DNA from: Ichthyophonus hoferi
Lineage: Eukaryota; Opisthokonta; Ichthyosporea; Ichthyophonida; Ichthyophonidae
NCBI GenBank assembly: GCA_002751075.1
Contig: NAOQ01000004.1
Span: 369,805-379,857, forward strand
Length of the DNA: 10,053 nucleotides
Reading direction: 5' to 3'
Position 1 is the first letter of the stretch. Every line of letters begins with the position of its first letter. The position numbers and the translations under genes are program-made. Of this stretch, positions 1 to 8,110 are shown in pieces. The notes beneath the pieces are model-generated. The model saw nothing but the letters and a program-made list of their open reading frames with translations, had not been told where the DNA came from and ran no database searches.

Positions 1-565
1 ATAATGACGCGTGTCAGGTGGCGGACTATAGTGTAAGCAAAACTGGAAGTCCCGTCTCAACCATACAGTGGTTAATTTATACTATTATAAACACATGTGA
101 TGCGGTAAGATCAGATTCGTGTTAAATTGTATAGCTAATATAACATGGTATACAGAAATTAATTTTAATACAAATTCATTACAACGTAGGTTTGATGAAT
201 AATATCTACCATTTGATTAATAGCAGATGATAAATAAATAAGGAATCATTGTAACACATCACACATGCTCCAACAGAGTGCACACCTATAGGGATTAGAT
301 TAATCAACCGTACAACCTCTTAGCAACATTAGCATAGCAAATAAGTTACATGGTTAAAGGTTTAGGTTATAGTTATGACACTTAACGTTAATTATAGTCC
401 ACCATGAATCATATTTTATATAATTAGACCTAAATTTATAATACCCATGGAGTGTCATCAATAGGACTCGGGCACGGGTAAAGGTAGTATGTATGCATAT
501 TAAACTAGGATATCACACTGTATACCCTTTAGATGCGTAGCTCTTATCCACACATAGACACATAC
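1..565 (-). other. NudC intron 4 (5' portion, minus strand)
   Basis: The donor GTATGTGT begins at 565, directly after the codons for TFQK. The minus strand from here to the window edge has no segment matching the missing WW motif or C-terminal helix of NudC. The sequence is AT-rich without an obvious repeat or RNA gene. I read it as intron, but a short exon that I cannot recognise is not excluded. Confidence 0.7.
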
Positions 566-2546
566 CTTTTGGAAGGTGATAACAATATATTGCTTATCTT
601 CTATGGTCCATAGACAATCCTCTACCTTGACAGCCTTGTGAAGTTCGCCATCAATCATTGGTGGCTGGCCTTTCAATCCGACCTATTTTTATATACAATG
701 TATATGATTGGGTCAGGTTTAAATATTAAGGTGACTTTAATCATACAAATGGAAGAGAATATGAAAGGAAACAATAATAATAGAAAATAAAAATTCACAT
801 AAAGTGAGGTTTTTATTGGATAGGGCATTTAACAAATTAATCCGTGACTATATATGATTACAACGCTAATACAATATATCCTGCAACCAGAGAGCAAACA
901 ATCTAGATGTCTATTCAGGCAATCCCCAACCCTACCTTCAGGTGATGTTTCTGTATGTCAACCACTAGATCCCGTCCTTTCAGTGCCACTCCAATGTCAC
1001 AAGCCACTGTCATCTCTAGGTCTTCTAATGTCTGTCTCCATATATAGGTCTTTGTACTACTACCATTGCCTATATTAGGCATAAGTTTACCCTCCTCCAG
1101 ATCCTCCACATTGTCACTGATTGGACTGGGTTTGCTAACTGTAGTCTACGATTGGATATATTGTGATTAGTAAAATATAGTATGATATAAAATAGTATGC
1201 AGCCATTTTTTTAGTCTACATTATATGTCTGTACTGAACGAGTGTTCAGTTTATTATCAACATAAACATTAAAACCATTACAAGATTTATGGGTACGAAT
1301 ATAAGAGAGAGGAGAAGGTAGATAGCTGGTAGAGGCTAGATAGCATGCAAAAGGAAAACACATATATACTAAAATATCTACCATCACACAATTACACTAA
1401 TATAGACACATATACTGCTCCTCGAATGTAGTTCCTATCATATTCATCAACCATATTTGCATTGTATACTTTAATTTTAAGTGAGTATTTAAGGAAGATG
1501 ACTGGAGAAACAGTTTTAACCACATTTATATCCTATCATTTTGTGTTCCTTTAGCACATGTACCCACTCACAGAAAGGAAGTAATAGGAAGTATATGCTA
1601 CAATAAAAATAGTGTATGGAACCATATGATACAGAATATATTCTGTGTTGCATACCGTATATACATTTTATTATATAGTATGATAACAAGCAATATGCTA
1701 TATATACCCTGAAATACCTCAGCAACAACGGGGGCTTCCTTAGCAACAGGTGCAGGTGCACTCTTCGCCTCTGGAGTCACCTGTACCCAGAAGGAAGTTA
1801 GTGGAATTTATTAAATTATAATTATATACAATCACCCAAGCCCATCGTATGGTATGAAATGCTTTAATATATATATAATAGCACGAAGAGAAAGGAGTAT
1901 AGTGTGATAGGTGATAGAATATGGGCGAGGTTTATTTAATATTATCCTTGCAAATATAATATATCATACAGTATCAGTGCCAGTAAGTATAAATATTGTA
2001 TCGCATTTGTCCTCCCCAACCGTGTTGAGTGACGACTTGACTGCTAGAAATTGATATATTGATAATAGTAACTCCCTTTCACCTAACTCAACATCATATT
2101 TTATCACAATATAGTATAGTAGTATAGTATAATAAATATAGTTTTGGATTGCCACAAACACACTAGAGAAAAATAACTGAGCAAATTTGGCACTAAATAA
2201 CGACAGCGGGAGAAAGAAACAGACAGGACACAGTAAAACAACCTTCATGGTATGTTTCACTTACCTCATCGGTAATCTCTTCGAATTTAGGTAGAGCCTT
2301 CTCTACCTTGGGGGCAGGAACAACCTTAGGGGTTGGTTCCTCAACAGTTTCATGTCTAGCATCAGAAACCTTCTTCTGCTCTCTCACTATCTTCAACAGT
2401 GTAGCTTCTATCTGTTTGCCAGAGGCACCATAAAAGAAGTCTGTCTTTCTCTCAAGGAACGAGAAGAAAGTATTAAGAAGGGGTTCAATGCCTTCATGTT
2501 GCTGGGCCATTGCCAGCAAGTATCCGTCAAACCTATCATTAGCCAT
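566..2546 (-). CDS. NUDC: NudC nuclear distribution protein, 5' part (exons 1-4; 3' end outside window)
   Basis: NudC supports dynein/LIS1-dependent nuclear movement and mitosis and acts as an HSP90 co-chaperone in the cytosol (family knowledge). Exons on the minus strand are 2546-2265 (residues 1-94), 1780-1708 (95-118 plus one base), 1138-936 (completing V119, then 120-186) and 682-566 (187-225). All junctions keep frame. Residues 5-40 hold the N-terminal NudC signature ([15 protein letters not shown], then [14 protein letters not shown]). Residues 70-118 are a Pro/Lys/Glu-rich linker. The CS (p23-like) domain starts near residue 148 and includes [27 protein letters not shown] and [14 protein letters not shown]. 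The expected WW-containing end of the CS domain and the C-terminal helix (about 100 residues in animal NudC) are absent and must lie left of the window. The start has A at -3 and G at +4, with an in-frame TAA two codons upstream (2552-2550). The linker is shorter than in vertebrates. Confidence 0.95.
683..935 (-). other. NudC intron 3
   Basis: GT-AG intron of 253 nt, phase 0. The donor follows the HHLK codons and the acceptor ends in ATAG before VGLKGQ, so it splits the CS domain inside a conserved beta-strand stretch. The interior is AT-rich and no further feature is seen. Confidence 0.85.
1139..1707 (-). other. NudC intron 2, with a small perfect hairpin
   Basis: GT-AG intron of 569 nt in phase 1. 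The donor is taken as CAGG|GTATAT at 1707, because it joins in frame to the acceptor CTACAG at 1139 and forms codon V119. The more obvious-looking GAG|GTATTT ten bases upstream would break the frame. A 7-bp perfect hairpin (ACTGAAC, loop GAGT, GTTCAGT) lies at 1233-1250. The remainder is AT-rich and unremarkable. Confidence 0.75.
1781..2264 (-). other. NudC intron 1
   Basis: GT-AG intron of 484 nt, phase 0, with a strong donor (GAG|GTAAGTG) and acceptor (GGGTACAG). The first part is pyrimidine-rich on the minus strand, which creates a fortuitous 98-codon hydrophobic open frame (2260-1964). I do not regard that frame as a gene. Confidence 0.85.
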
Positions 2547-3017
2547 GATTTAAAGTATAGAGAGACCGAGGGTATGTAATTATGATTGTATGATACTATT
2601 TATATTACAGCCAAGAATGGGAATAATTGATCTACAGGATTTGAGGATATGCGCACGTGACCTTAAAAAGTTACTTATAATTAAGTATAATCAAAAGTAA
2701 TTGTACTATTGGCCAATTATATAACGGTAATGTGACAAAATTAAATACATTATATATTATATAATTTGATAACCTATGAGAGTATTGGAATAAGTCATGC
2801 TATGTTGTATTAGGTGGTAAATTTTTTAAGCTTGGCTATTTATAAATGATAAATGATAATATTTCCATCATTAAATACATATGTAAATATGTATATTTTA
2901 AGGTAGGGGTGTATAATGGTGGATTTAGCGTTAATTGGTTTTAAAAATTAACATAATGCGTGATTACTTACGTAAACTACATTTCAGCTTCTCATTTGGC
3001 TATGTTAGGGGATCCAA

Positions 3018-3090
3018 CCAATAGATGACATCTATAATTGTCTTATTATTTTATTATTACGCAAAGGATAGCCATTGGTTACTAAATTGG
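3018..3090. promoter_or_regulatory. Cluster of three CCAAT/ATTGG boxes, possible shared promoter elements
   Basis: CCAAT occurs at 3018-3022, and ATTGG (CCAAT on the minus strand) at 3074-3078 and 3086-3090. The middle one reads AACCAATGG on the minus strand, a full match to the NF-Y consensus RRCCAATSR. The cluster lies about 500 bp from the NudC start and 950 bp from the cyclin H start. Assignment as promoter elements is inference; ATTGG-type words are also common in introns of this window. Confidence 0.25.
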
Positions 3091-3189
3091 CTGTGTATGC
3101 ACCAGATAATAGCATACAATTTCATACTATTACACTATAGGTGTATTACATTACAAAGGGATATATATTGATTTTCTAAATCTTCATAA

Positions 3190-3265
3190 ATTAATAAAAA
3201 AATAAAAAATAATATATATATATATACATTTTAATAATTTTAATAATAATAATAATAATATATAA
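3190..3265. repeat. AT-rich low-complexity tract with (TA)n and (AAT)n
   Basis: A-rich runs are followed by a TA dinucleotide run (about 3211-3225) and by an AAT trinucleotide run (about 3241-3260). This is a simple-sequence microsatellite cluster with no coding potential. Confidence 0.85.
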
Positions 3266-3490
3266 GTAATAAATGAAGTACTAACGAGGTATAATTTATG
3301 CTTAGAAAATTTCCACCACAGCAAACTTAATAATTAATTACAACTGACAATTGTATTGGCTTAGAGTAATTATCTAATTAGTTCAACATACCTTATATTT
3401 AATGATATACAATTGCACTAATGATACGGTATGATATGTTACGATATAGGATATTTTGAAATATACTATATTTCTAGTACTATAACGAGA

Positions 3491-3513
3491 CAATAATAAT
3501 AATAATAATAATA
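3491..3513. repeat. (AAT)n microsatellite
   Basis: Seven nearly perfect AAT units in intergenic sequence upstream of cyclin H. Confidence 0.9.
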
Positions 3514-3635
3514 CATATAGACATACCAATGGACTTACCAATGTTATAGTATAGGTAATATAATATTATAGGTATTGTATTATAGGGCATCCATTAGTGA
3601 AAGAAAGTGGAGGGAAAGTAACTCATATATTCATA

Positions 3636-3692
3636 CTACATACATATGATACATACACACATACATATATATATATATGTATGTATACTATA
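3636..3692. repeat. CATA/TA microsatellite containing a 26-bp perfect palindrome
   Basis: A run of CATA-like units meets a TA run and then TGTA-like units. Positions 3659-3684 form a perfect 26-bp inverted repeat with no spacer, centred on the (AT)n core. This is an expected product of CATA/TATG simple repeats, but it could extrude as a hairpin. Confidence 0.8.
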
Positions 3693-4031
3693 TACCTTAC
3701 ACATCTGGTTGTATATTAATATTGCCACCACCGAGATTAAGTTATTGCGACACTCTCATAGCTAAGACCGGCTCATTCTTATTTTAGTATCTTACTCATT
3801 TACAAAGAACCACAACTGCTATCCCAGATACTATATCATATCATATAGTATACAGTTATTCTATATTTCCTTGATATTATCTACCATTACATACTATTAC
3901 GTAATATTGACTTATACACATCGTCCCTCACCTTCTCGACCAGTCTCCTCATATCTCTCAGAAACCTATCAGCGAAGACTATTAATATTAAAAGATTTAT
4001 ACAGTTATAGTCCTTATATCACTACCGTACC

Positions 4032-7000
4032 ATGGCCTTTCGTGAAAGTACACACAGGCAGCATTGGTTATTTGGCTCAACTGAGAGGCTCACCAAGCTA
4101 CGGGAGGATGCCAGGGCTTCATCACTAAAGAGAGTCAACCTAGCAACCAATAACCAGCCACCAGGTCCCCTGTTGACTATAGAGGAGGAGGTAGGATGAA
4201 GGACGCTATTCTATTGGCCAACTTAATCTGGGAAATAGTCATCATATGGATCTCCCTCTATCCCTCTCTCTCTATCCCTTTCCCTCCATGTCCCTGACAT
4301 GCATCCAATCATAGATGATTCTCCATGGATACTATCTAGATCGACTGGCTGATATGGCAAAGTCGCTTAAGAAGCCCGAGAAAGTTCGGGTAAGATTCTC
4401 CCGCTTGATTGGTTTATACGTTTAGCACATTCCTTGTTGCTAGGCTTTTAGGCCTGGTTCACTGTCAGGTGTGCTTTTGATTGCTTCTTTGTTCATTCTT
4501 ATGATTGGTTGTTGTAACTAGGGTGCGTTTTCATTTTTATAGATACAAATTAAGTCTAGTATAATATAGTGTGATATAGTATGATATAGTATGATATAGT
4601 ATATTATAGTATGATATAGTGTAATACAGTATAATATAGTATGATATAACATGATATAGTATGACAGTACAATGTAATATAATATTAGTATAAAATAGTA
4701 TAATGTAGTTTATTATAGTGTACTATAGTATAACCTAGTATGATATAGTATAACATAGTATAGTATTATATAATATAAAATTATATGACATAAAATGGTT
4801 CGTATAGTATATCTATCAATATATATATATACTTCTTCTGTTCACGTATGCCTCTTTATTTTTCTTCTATCTTTATTCTCATTGGACCCCCTTAATTACA
4901 TTTTCTTTAATATTAATTCTTCTTCCTATTACCCAACTACTATTATATTTTTATTTTACGCGTCTTTCACGCCTTTCTAATCATATGTATTTTTTGTTTT
5001 AGACATGCCAGGGAGAGCTTGATTAGAAACTTGGATGTGAGTGTGATTGGTGGTTAGAGAAGGATGTAAATAAATTTATAATGCACCAATGACGGTCGCG
5101 GGATAAAGGATATATGCAATAGGATATTGTGTAATATAATGTGATGTAATAATATGTAATATAAGAGAATGCAATATAATACTATGTAATATAGTATAAT
5201 ATAATACAATCATTACCATACCCATACCATATAATATAATATAATATATATATATTATAATATAATATAATACAATACAACGCAATATACTACATTATAA
5301 TACCATGCCACACCATGCAATACAATGCAGTGCGCTATATCATACTTTAATAAATGCGATTGATTGGCTTAATGTATAACGCTTTATTCTCAGGCCACTG
5401 CCAGTATGTATTATAAACGATTTTACCTCTTCAATACAGCCATAGACTACAGTCCAAAGGAGACAATGTGAGTGGCTGATGAAAATGTGAAGTGTAGTTT
5501 ACTATATATTACCAGTTATGGGCTGTATAGCTTCACAAATACTAGTGTGTTTTTATAGGATATAATTTATATGGCATGCCATATATGGTACGATATAGAT
5601 GATAAGCTGGATAAGGTAGAGACCAGGATATCATATATATACATATATGGTAAGATATGTGCAAGCAGACTAATATTTTGACACCCTGTATAGGTTGACC
5701 TGTCTATTTCTAGCCTGTAAGTCAGAAGATATGATCTCTAGTATGGATGAGTTTGTACGACCAATCAAAAAGGGGGCTGATAAAATTAGAGTGGGTCCCA
5801 TATGGCTACTTACTATTATACCACTATATTATTATACTATTATACTATGATATTATTATACTGTTATACTATTATACTATTATACTATTATGCCATTATG
5901 CCATTATACTATTATACTATTGTATTGTTATACTATTATATTAGTGTACTGATATACTATTATATTATTATATTATTTTACTAATATATTATTATACTAT
6001 CATACTATTATACGATTACACGATTATATTCTCATACTATTATACTGTTATACTATTATACTATTATACTATTATACTATTATGCCATTATACTATTATA
6101 CTACCATACTACTATATTAATATATTAATATACTATTTTACTACTACATCATTATATTAATATTCCATTTTATTGTCATAGTATCATACTATTATACTAT
6201 CATATTATCCTACCATCATCATATCCATCCCTCTCACCGTCCTTCTTATCGTACCCTCTCTCCTACAGGTATACATTCTAAAACACGAACTAGTAGTAGT
6301 AGAGCAACTACGATTTCATCTTCAAATCTGTCATCCTTTCCACGCCATAGAGGGCCTGTGTGTAGACGCTAAGGTGTGTGTATCTAGTATTAGTATAGTC
6401 ATAATTAGGGTACATACTACAATGCTATTGGTAATTATTTCAAGATCCCATTATATTCTACAAAATATAACTATAACCAATAGGAGTAACTATGACGACA
6501 TTGTAAATCTATTACTGTTTATTGTAAATCTATTGGAGATCTAGTGACACAATATGATGCCATTCTACTCATTACTCATTGATGTTTTGTTTCCAACCAT
6601 TTCCTCATAGCTCCAAGAGCCAGTCAGCATACTCGCTTATAGTTTGATTATTATGAACTGCTCTTACGTTTTAGTGAGTGATAACTGATTGGTTGATTGA
6701 TAATTATACCTGATCATATTGATACATATGGTATATCCCAGGAGCGTGGTAATGTCTTCTCCACCAATGCAGAGGTAGTAAGCCGTGACGCAATTAGTAG
6801 ATGCCTAAAAGGCCTAGTTACCGATGTAGGGTTACTTTACCCTCCCTCTCATATTGCCCTCGCTTGTGTAATGGCGGCTGCAGAGGCCGTGGGAGAAGGA
6901 CCGGCATTGGTCAAGTAAGTTATAGAATTACGTGATTGGTAGTTGTTGATTGATTGCTGTGTTGTCACGGATTGTCATGGTTATACCGGTGGGTATTTTT

Positions 7001-8110
7001 ATGCGTGGAGATTGGTGTAGGTGCTTTTATATACGTGCTCTTATTGGATTATAGGAGGTGGAAATATTTCTGTGGATGGGGGGTAAGCTTTGGTGTATTA
7101 TTATATTATATTATATTATATTATGATATATCTGCAATATATCTTTGACATATCCCTAATACATACACGCCTATGCTCTTCCCGGCCACAGATTCACCCA
7201 GGACACCCTGGAGGTGCCAGCTAGTGTTATGAATGAAATGAAAACAATACAAGACATGATAGTTGTTGAAAAGGTATGTGTGGATAGTGTTTAGATGGAA
7301 TATAATTGAGTAATCGTCTATAGTCTAGTATAGGATCATATCATATCATATAATATAGTGCAATATAGTATAATATTTTATACTATACTATAACATAATA
7401 TACTGTAATCTGATATAATATATAGTGGAATACAATATAATACAACGTCGTCAAATCTGTTCTAATCTAATCCAATCCAGTTCATCATAATATAATATCA
7501 CTCAATCCAGTCAAAGATACCCATCCAATATATCATATATAGTAACCTATTGAAATTGCCCCAACCAATCATAGGTCCAGGATGATCAAGTGAAGAAGGT
7601 GGATAAGAAACTACGAGTATTCCAACCACATAACTTAGAACCTGATAGTGATGAGTATGTAATATTAGGGGATATTAGGGAATACTAAGGGATTATGGTA
7701 TAGACGGGTGTACTGTACACCAAGCATATTGCATCTACAGTATCTATGTATACTGTCACCAATTATATTGCCTCTATAGTATCTTTATGCACTGTGCACC
7801 AATTTTATTGCCTCTATAGTATCTATATGTGCTGTATACCAATTATATTGCCTCTATAGTATCTTTATGTACTGTGCACCAATCATATTGCCTCTATAAT
7901 ATCTATATGTACTGTATACCAATCCTATGGCCTCTATAGTATCAATGTATATTGTACACCAATCATATTGCCTTCATAGTATCTATATGTACTGTACACC
8001 AATCATATTGCCTCTACAGGTACCGTATAAAGTTAGAACGACGTATGCAGGGGGGGTTTGAGACACGACCTACGACCACAGAGGGTATAGAGGCTGATCG
8101 GACTACATGA
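4032..8110 (+). CDS. CCNH: Cyclin H, regulatory subunit of CDK-activating kinase / TFIIH (complete, 9 exons)
   Basis: Cyclin H binds CDK7 and MAT1 to form CDK-activating kinase, which phosphorylates cell-cycle CDKs and, within TFIIH, the RNA polymerase II tail (family knowledge). Exons are 4032-4190, 4315-4389, 5394-5467, 5694-5790, 6269-6373, 6742-6914, 7192-7273, 7575-7654 and 8020-8110; phases join to one 311-residue frame (vertebrate cyclin H is about 323). The N-terminal helix carries RQHWLFGSTERLTKLREDA (residues 9-27), typical of cyclin H. The first cyclin fold spans about 50-165, with EEEMILHGYYLDRL, MYYKRFYL (83-90) and LTCLFLACKSED (104-115). The second spans about 180-250, with LLYPPSHIAL (201-210). 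A charged C-terminal helix follows (EPDSDEYRIKLERRM). The start is ACCATGG with an in-frame TAG at 4008-4010. The C-terminal tail is shorter than in vertebrates and ends RTT. Alternative exons are discussed separately. Confidence 0.96.
4191..4314 (+). other. Cyclin H intron 1
   Basis: GT-AG intron of 124 nt, phase 0, between residues 53 and 54 (EEE|MILHGYY). It has a pyrimidine-rich stretch of CCCTCTCT type and a CCAATCATAG acceptor. Confidence 0.92.
4556..4795 (+). repeat. Degenerate 10-bp tandem repeat (AGTATGATAT-type)
   Basis: Roughly 24 units of a 10-bp word, best preserved around 4575-4625 as AGTATGATAT. Units diverge by single substitutions and small length changes towards 4795. It lies wholly inside cyclin H intron 2. 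Confidence 0.85.
5003..5036 (+). other. Candidate 34-nt poison exon in cyclin H intron 2
   Basis: A T-rich tract ending TTGTTTTAG is followed by 34 non-repetitive bases and then GTGAGTGTG, a strong donor. Joined after exon 2 in phase 0, it would reach an in-frame TAG at its eighth codon, and its length (34) is not a multiple of three. If used, it would target the transcript for decay. This is inference from splice-site shape only. Confidence 0.25.
5108..5335 (+). repeat. Degenerate AATAT/TAATA-type tandem tract
   Basis: A run rich in 5-bp AATAT words with occasional GTAATATAA and ACAAT variants, including a short TA run near 5245-5255. It belongs to cyclin H intron 2 and has no coding potential. 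Confidence 0.75.
5468..5693 (+). other. Cyclin H intron 3
   Basis: Donor GTGAGT and acceptor TATAG, 226 nt, phase 2. It splits codon M103 between KET and LTCLFLACK. An exon-like block at 5559-5649 has AG and GTAAGA borders but hits a stop at once in the required phase. Confidence 0.92.
5791..6268 (+). other. Cyclin H intron 4, mostly octanucleotide repeat
   Basis: Donor GTGGGT (non-optimal) after the codons for DKIR, acceptor CTCCTACAG, 478 nt, phase 0. About 80 percent of the intron is the CTATTATA tandem array. The last 60 bases are pyrimidine-rich. Confidence 0.92.
5811..6205 (+). repeat. 8-bp tandem repeat (CTATTATA)n, about 390 bp
   Basis: The period is 8 bp and is cleanest in the segments around 5865-5895 and 6045-6085. 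Substitutions such as TGCCATTA and small insertions interrupt it. Overlapping Tyr/Leu/Ile-rich open frames across it come from the repeat (8 bp read in threes gives a 24-bp cycle) and are not genes. Confidence 0.92.
6374..6741 (+). other. Cyclin H intron 5 (contains a possible cassette exon)
   Basis: Donor GTGTGT after the codons for VDAK, acceptor ATATCCCAG before ERGNVF, 368 nt, phase 0. Skipping the whole interval gives an alignment to animal cyclin H with at most one residue of length difference, so this is taken as the main splice form. Confidence 0.85.
6611..6673 (+). other. Candidate in-frame 63-nt cassette exon of cyclin H
   Basis: TTTCCTCATAG precedes and GTGAGTGAT follows a 63-nt block (21 codons) that is open in phase 0, the phase of both flanking exons. 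Inclusion would insert a mostly hydrophobic segment (begins LQEPVSILAYSL) after residue 170, between the two cyclin folds. Known cyclin H proteins lack it in this position as far as I can align from memory, so it is either an optional exon or a decoy. Confidence 0.35.
6915..7191 (+). other. Cyclin H intron 6
   Basis: Strong donor GTAAGT and acceptor GGCCACAG, 277 nt, phase 2. It splits codon K228. It contains a short (TTATA)n run at about 7098-7124 and TGATTGG 18 bases after the donor. Confidence 0.93.
7098..7124 (+). repeat. (TTATA)n microsatellite
   Basis: Five consecutive 5-bp units inside cyclin H intron 6. Confidence 0.85.
7274..7574 (+). other. Cyclin H intron 7
   Basis: Donor GTATGT after VVEK, acceptor CCAATCATAG before VQDDQ, 301 nt, phase 0. 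About 7335-7445 is a degenerate TATAATATAG-type low-complexity tract resembling those in intron 2. Confidence 0.92.
7655..8019 (+). other. Cyclin H intron 8, largely a 40-bp minisatellite
   Basis: Donor GTATGT after exon 8 (phase 2, splitting E282) and acceptor CCTCTACAG before YRIKLERR, 365 nt. Nearly all of the intron after the first 50 bases is the 40-bp repeat array, whose units each include a copy of the acceptor region. Confidence 0.92.
7708..8019 (+). repeat. 40-bp minisatellite, about 8 copies, ending at the true splice acceptor
   Basis: The unit runs from TATCTATATGTACTG through CACCAATCATATTG to CCTCTATAG. The acceptor-like end of each copy falls at 7740, 7779, 7819, 7859, 7899, 7939, 7979 and 8019; spacing is 40 except for the first (39). 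The last copy is the functional acceptor, reading CCTCTACAG. The copy ending 7899 has lost AG (CTATAA). Because 40 is not a multiple of three, using an upstream copy would generally shift the reading frame. Confidence 0.95.

Larger units (their letters stand above)
2547..4031. other. Divergent intergenic region between NudC and cyclin H
   Basis: About 1.5 kb separates the two divergently read start codons, so the promoters and 5' UTRs of both genes must lie here. No coding segment is supported. The middle (about 3190-3700) is a run of AT-rich low-complexity tracts. The 150 bases before the cyclin H start are less AT-rich and pyrimidine-rich in places, as expected for a 5' UTR. I could not place either transcription start. 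Confidence 0.75.
4390..5393 (+). other. Cyclin H intron 2, longest intron (1004 nt), with two repeat tracts
   Basis: Donor GTAAGA, acceptor TTCTCAG, phase 0, between residues 78 and 79. The intron contains a 10-bp tandem tract (about 4556-4795), a T-rich stretch (about 4820-5000), a possible 34-nt poison exon (5003-5036) and a degenerate AATAT tract (about 5108-5335). Confidence 0.92.

Noticed and set aside
854-1078. Plus-strand open frame opposite NudC exon 3
   Set aside because: It is the antisense shadow of the CS-domain exon.
1233-1250. Hairpin as the end of a small DNA transposon or an RNA gene
   Set aside because: The stem is only 7 bp, with no matching second terminus or target-site duplication that I could find.
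1964-2260. 98-codon hydrophobic open frame on the minus strand, signal-peptide-like start
   Set aside because: It lies inside NudC intron 1, between two firm exons, and its hydrophobicity follows from a T-rich intron. No family is recognisable.
3871-4128. 85-codon plus-strand open frame over the cyclin H start
   Set aside because: It is out of frame with the conserved N-terminal helix of cyclin H; the ATG at 4032 gives the correct protein.
4795-4980. 61-codon plus-strand open frame rich in Phe, Ser and Tyr
   Set aside because: It sits in the T-rich part of cyclin H intron 2, shows no family and has no flanking splice logic.
5076-5285. Minus-strand open frame rich in Ile, Tyr and His
   Set aside because: It is a product of the degenerate AATAT tract in cyclin H intron 2.
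5559-5649. Exon-like block in cyclin H intron 3 with AG and GTAAGA borders
   Set aside because: In the phase set by exon 3 it stops at the second full codon. The true exon at 5694-5790 continues the conserved LTCLFLACK segment directly.
5747-5984. Tyr/Leu/Ile-rich open frames on the plus strand
   Set aside because: They are mainly translations of the 8-bp repeat; the first begins inside cyclin H exon 4 in another frame.
7708-8019. CRISPR-like array
   Set aside because: The 40-bp units are contiguous with no unique spacers, in a eukaryotic intron; this is a minisatellite.
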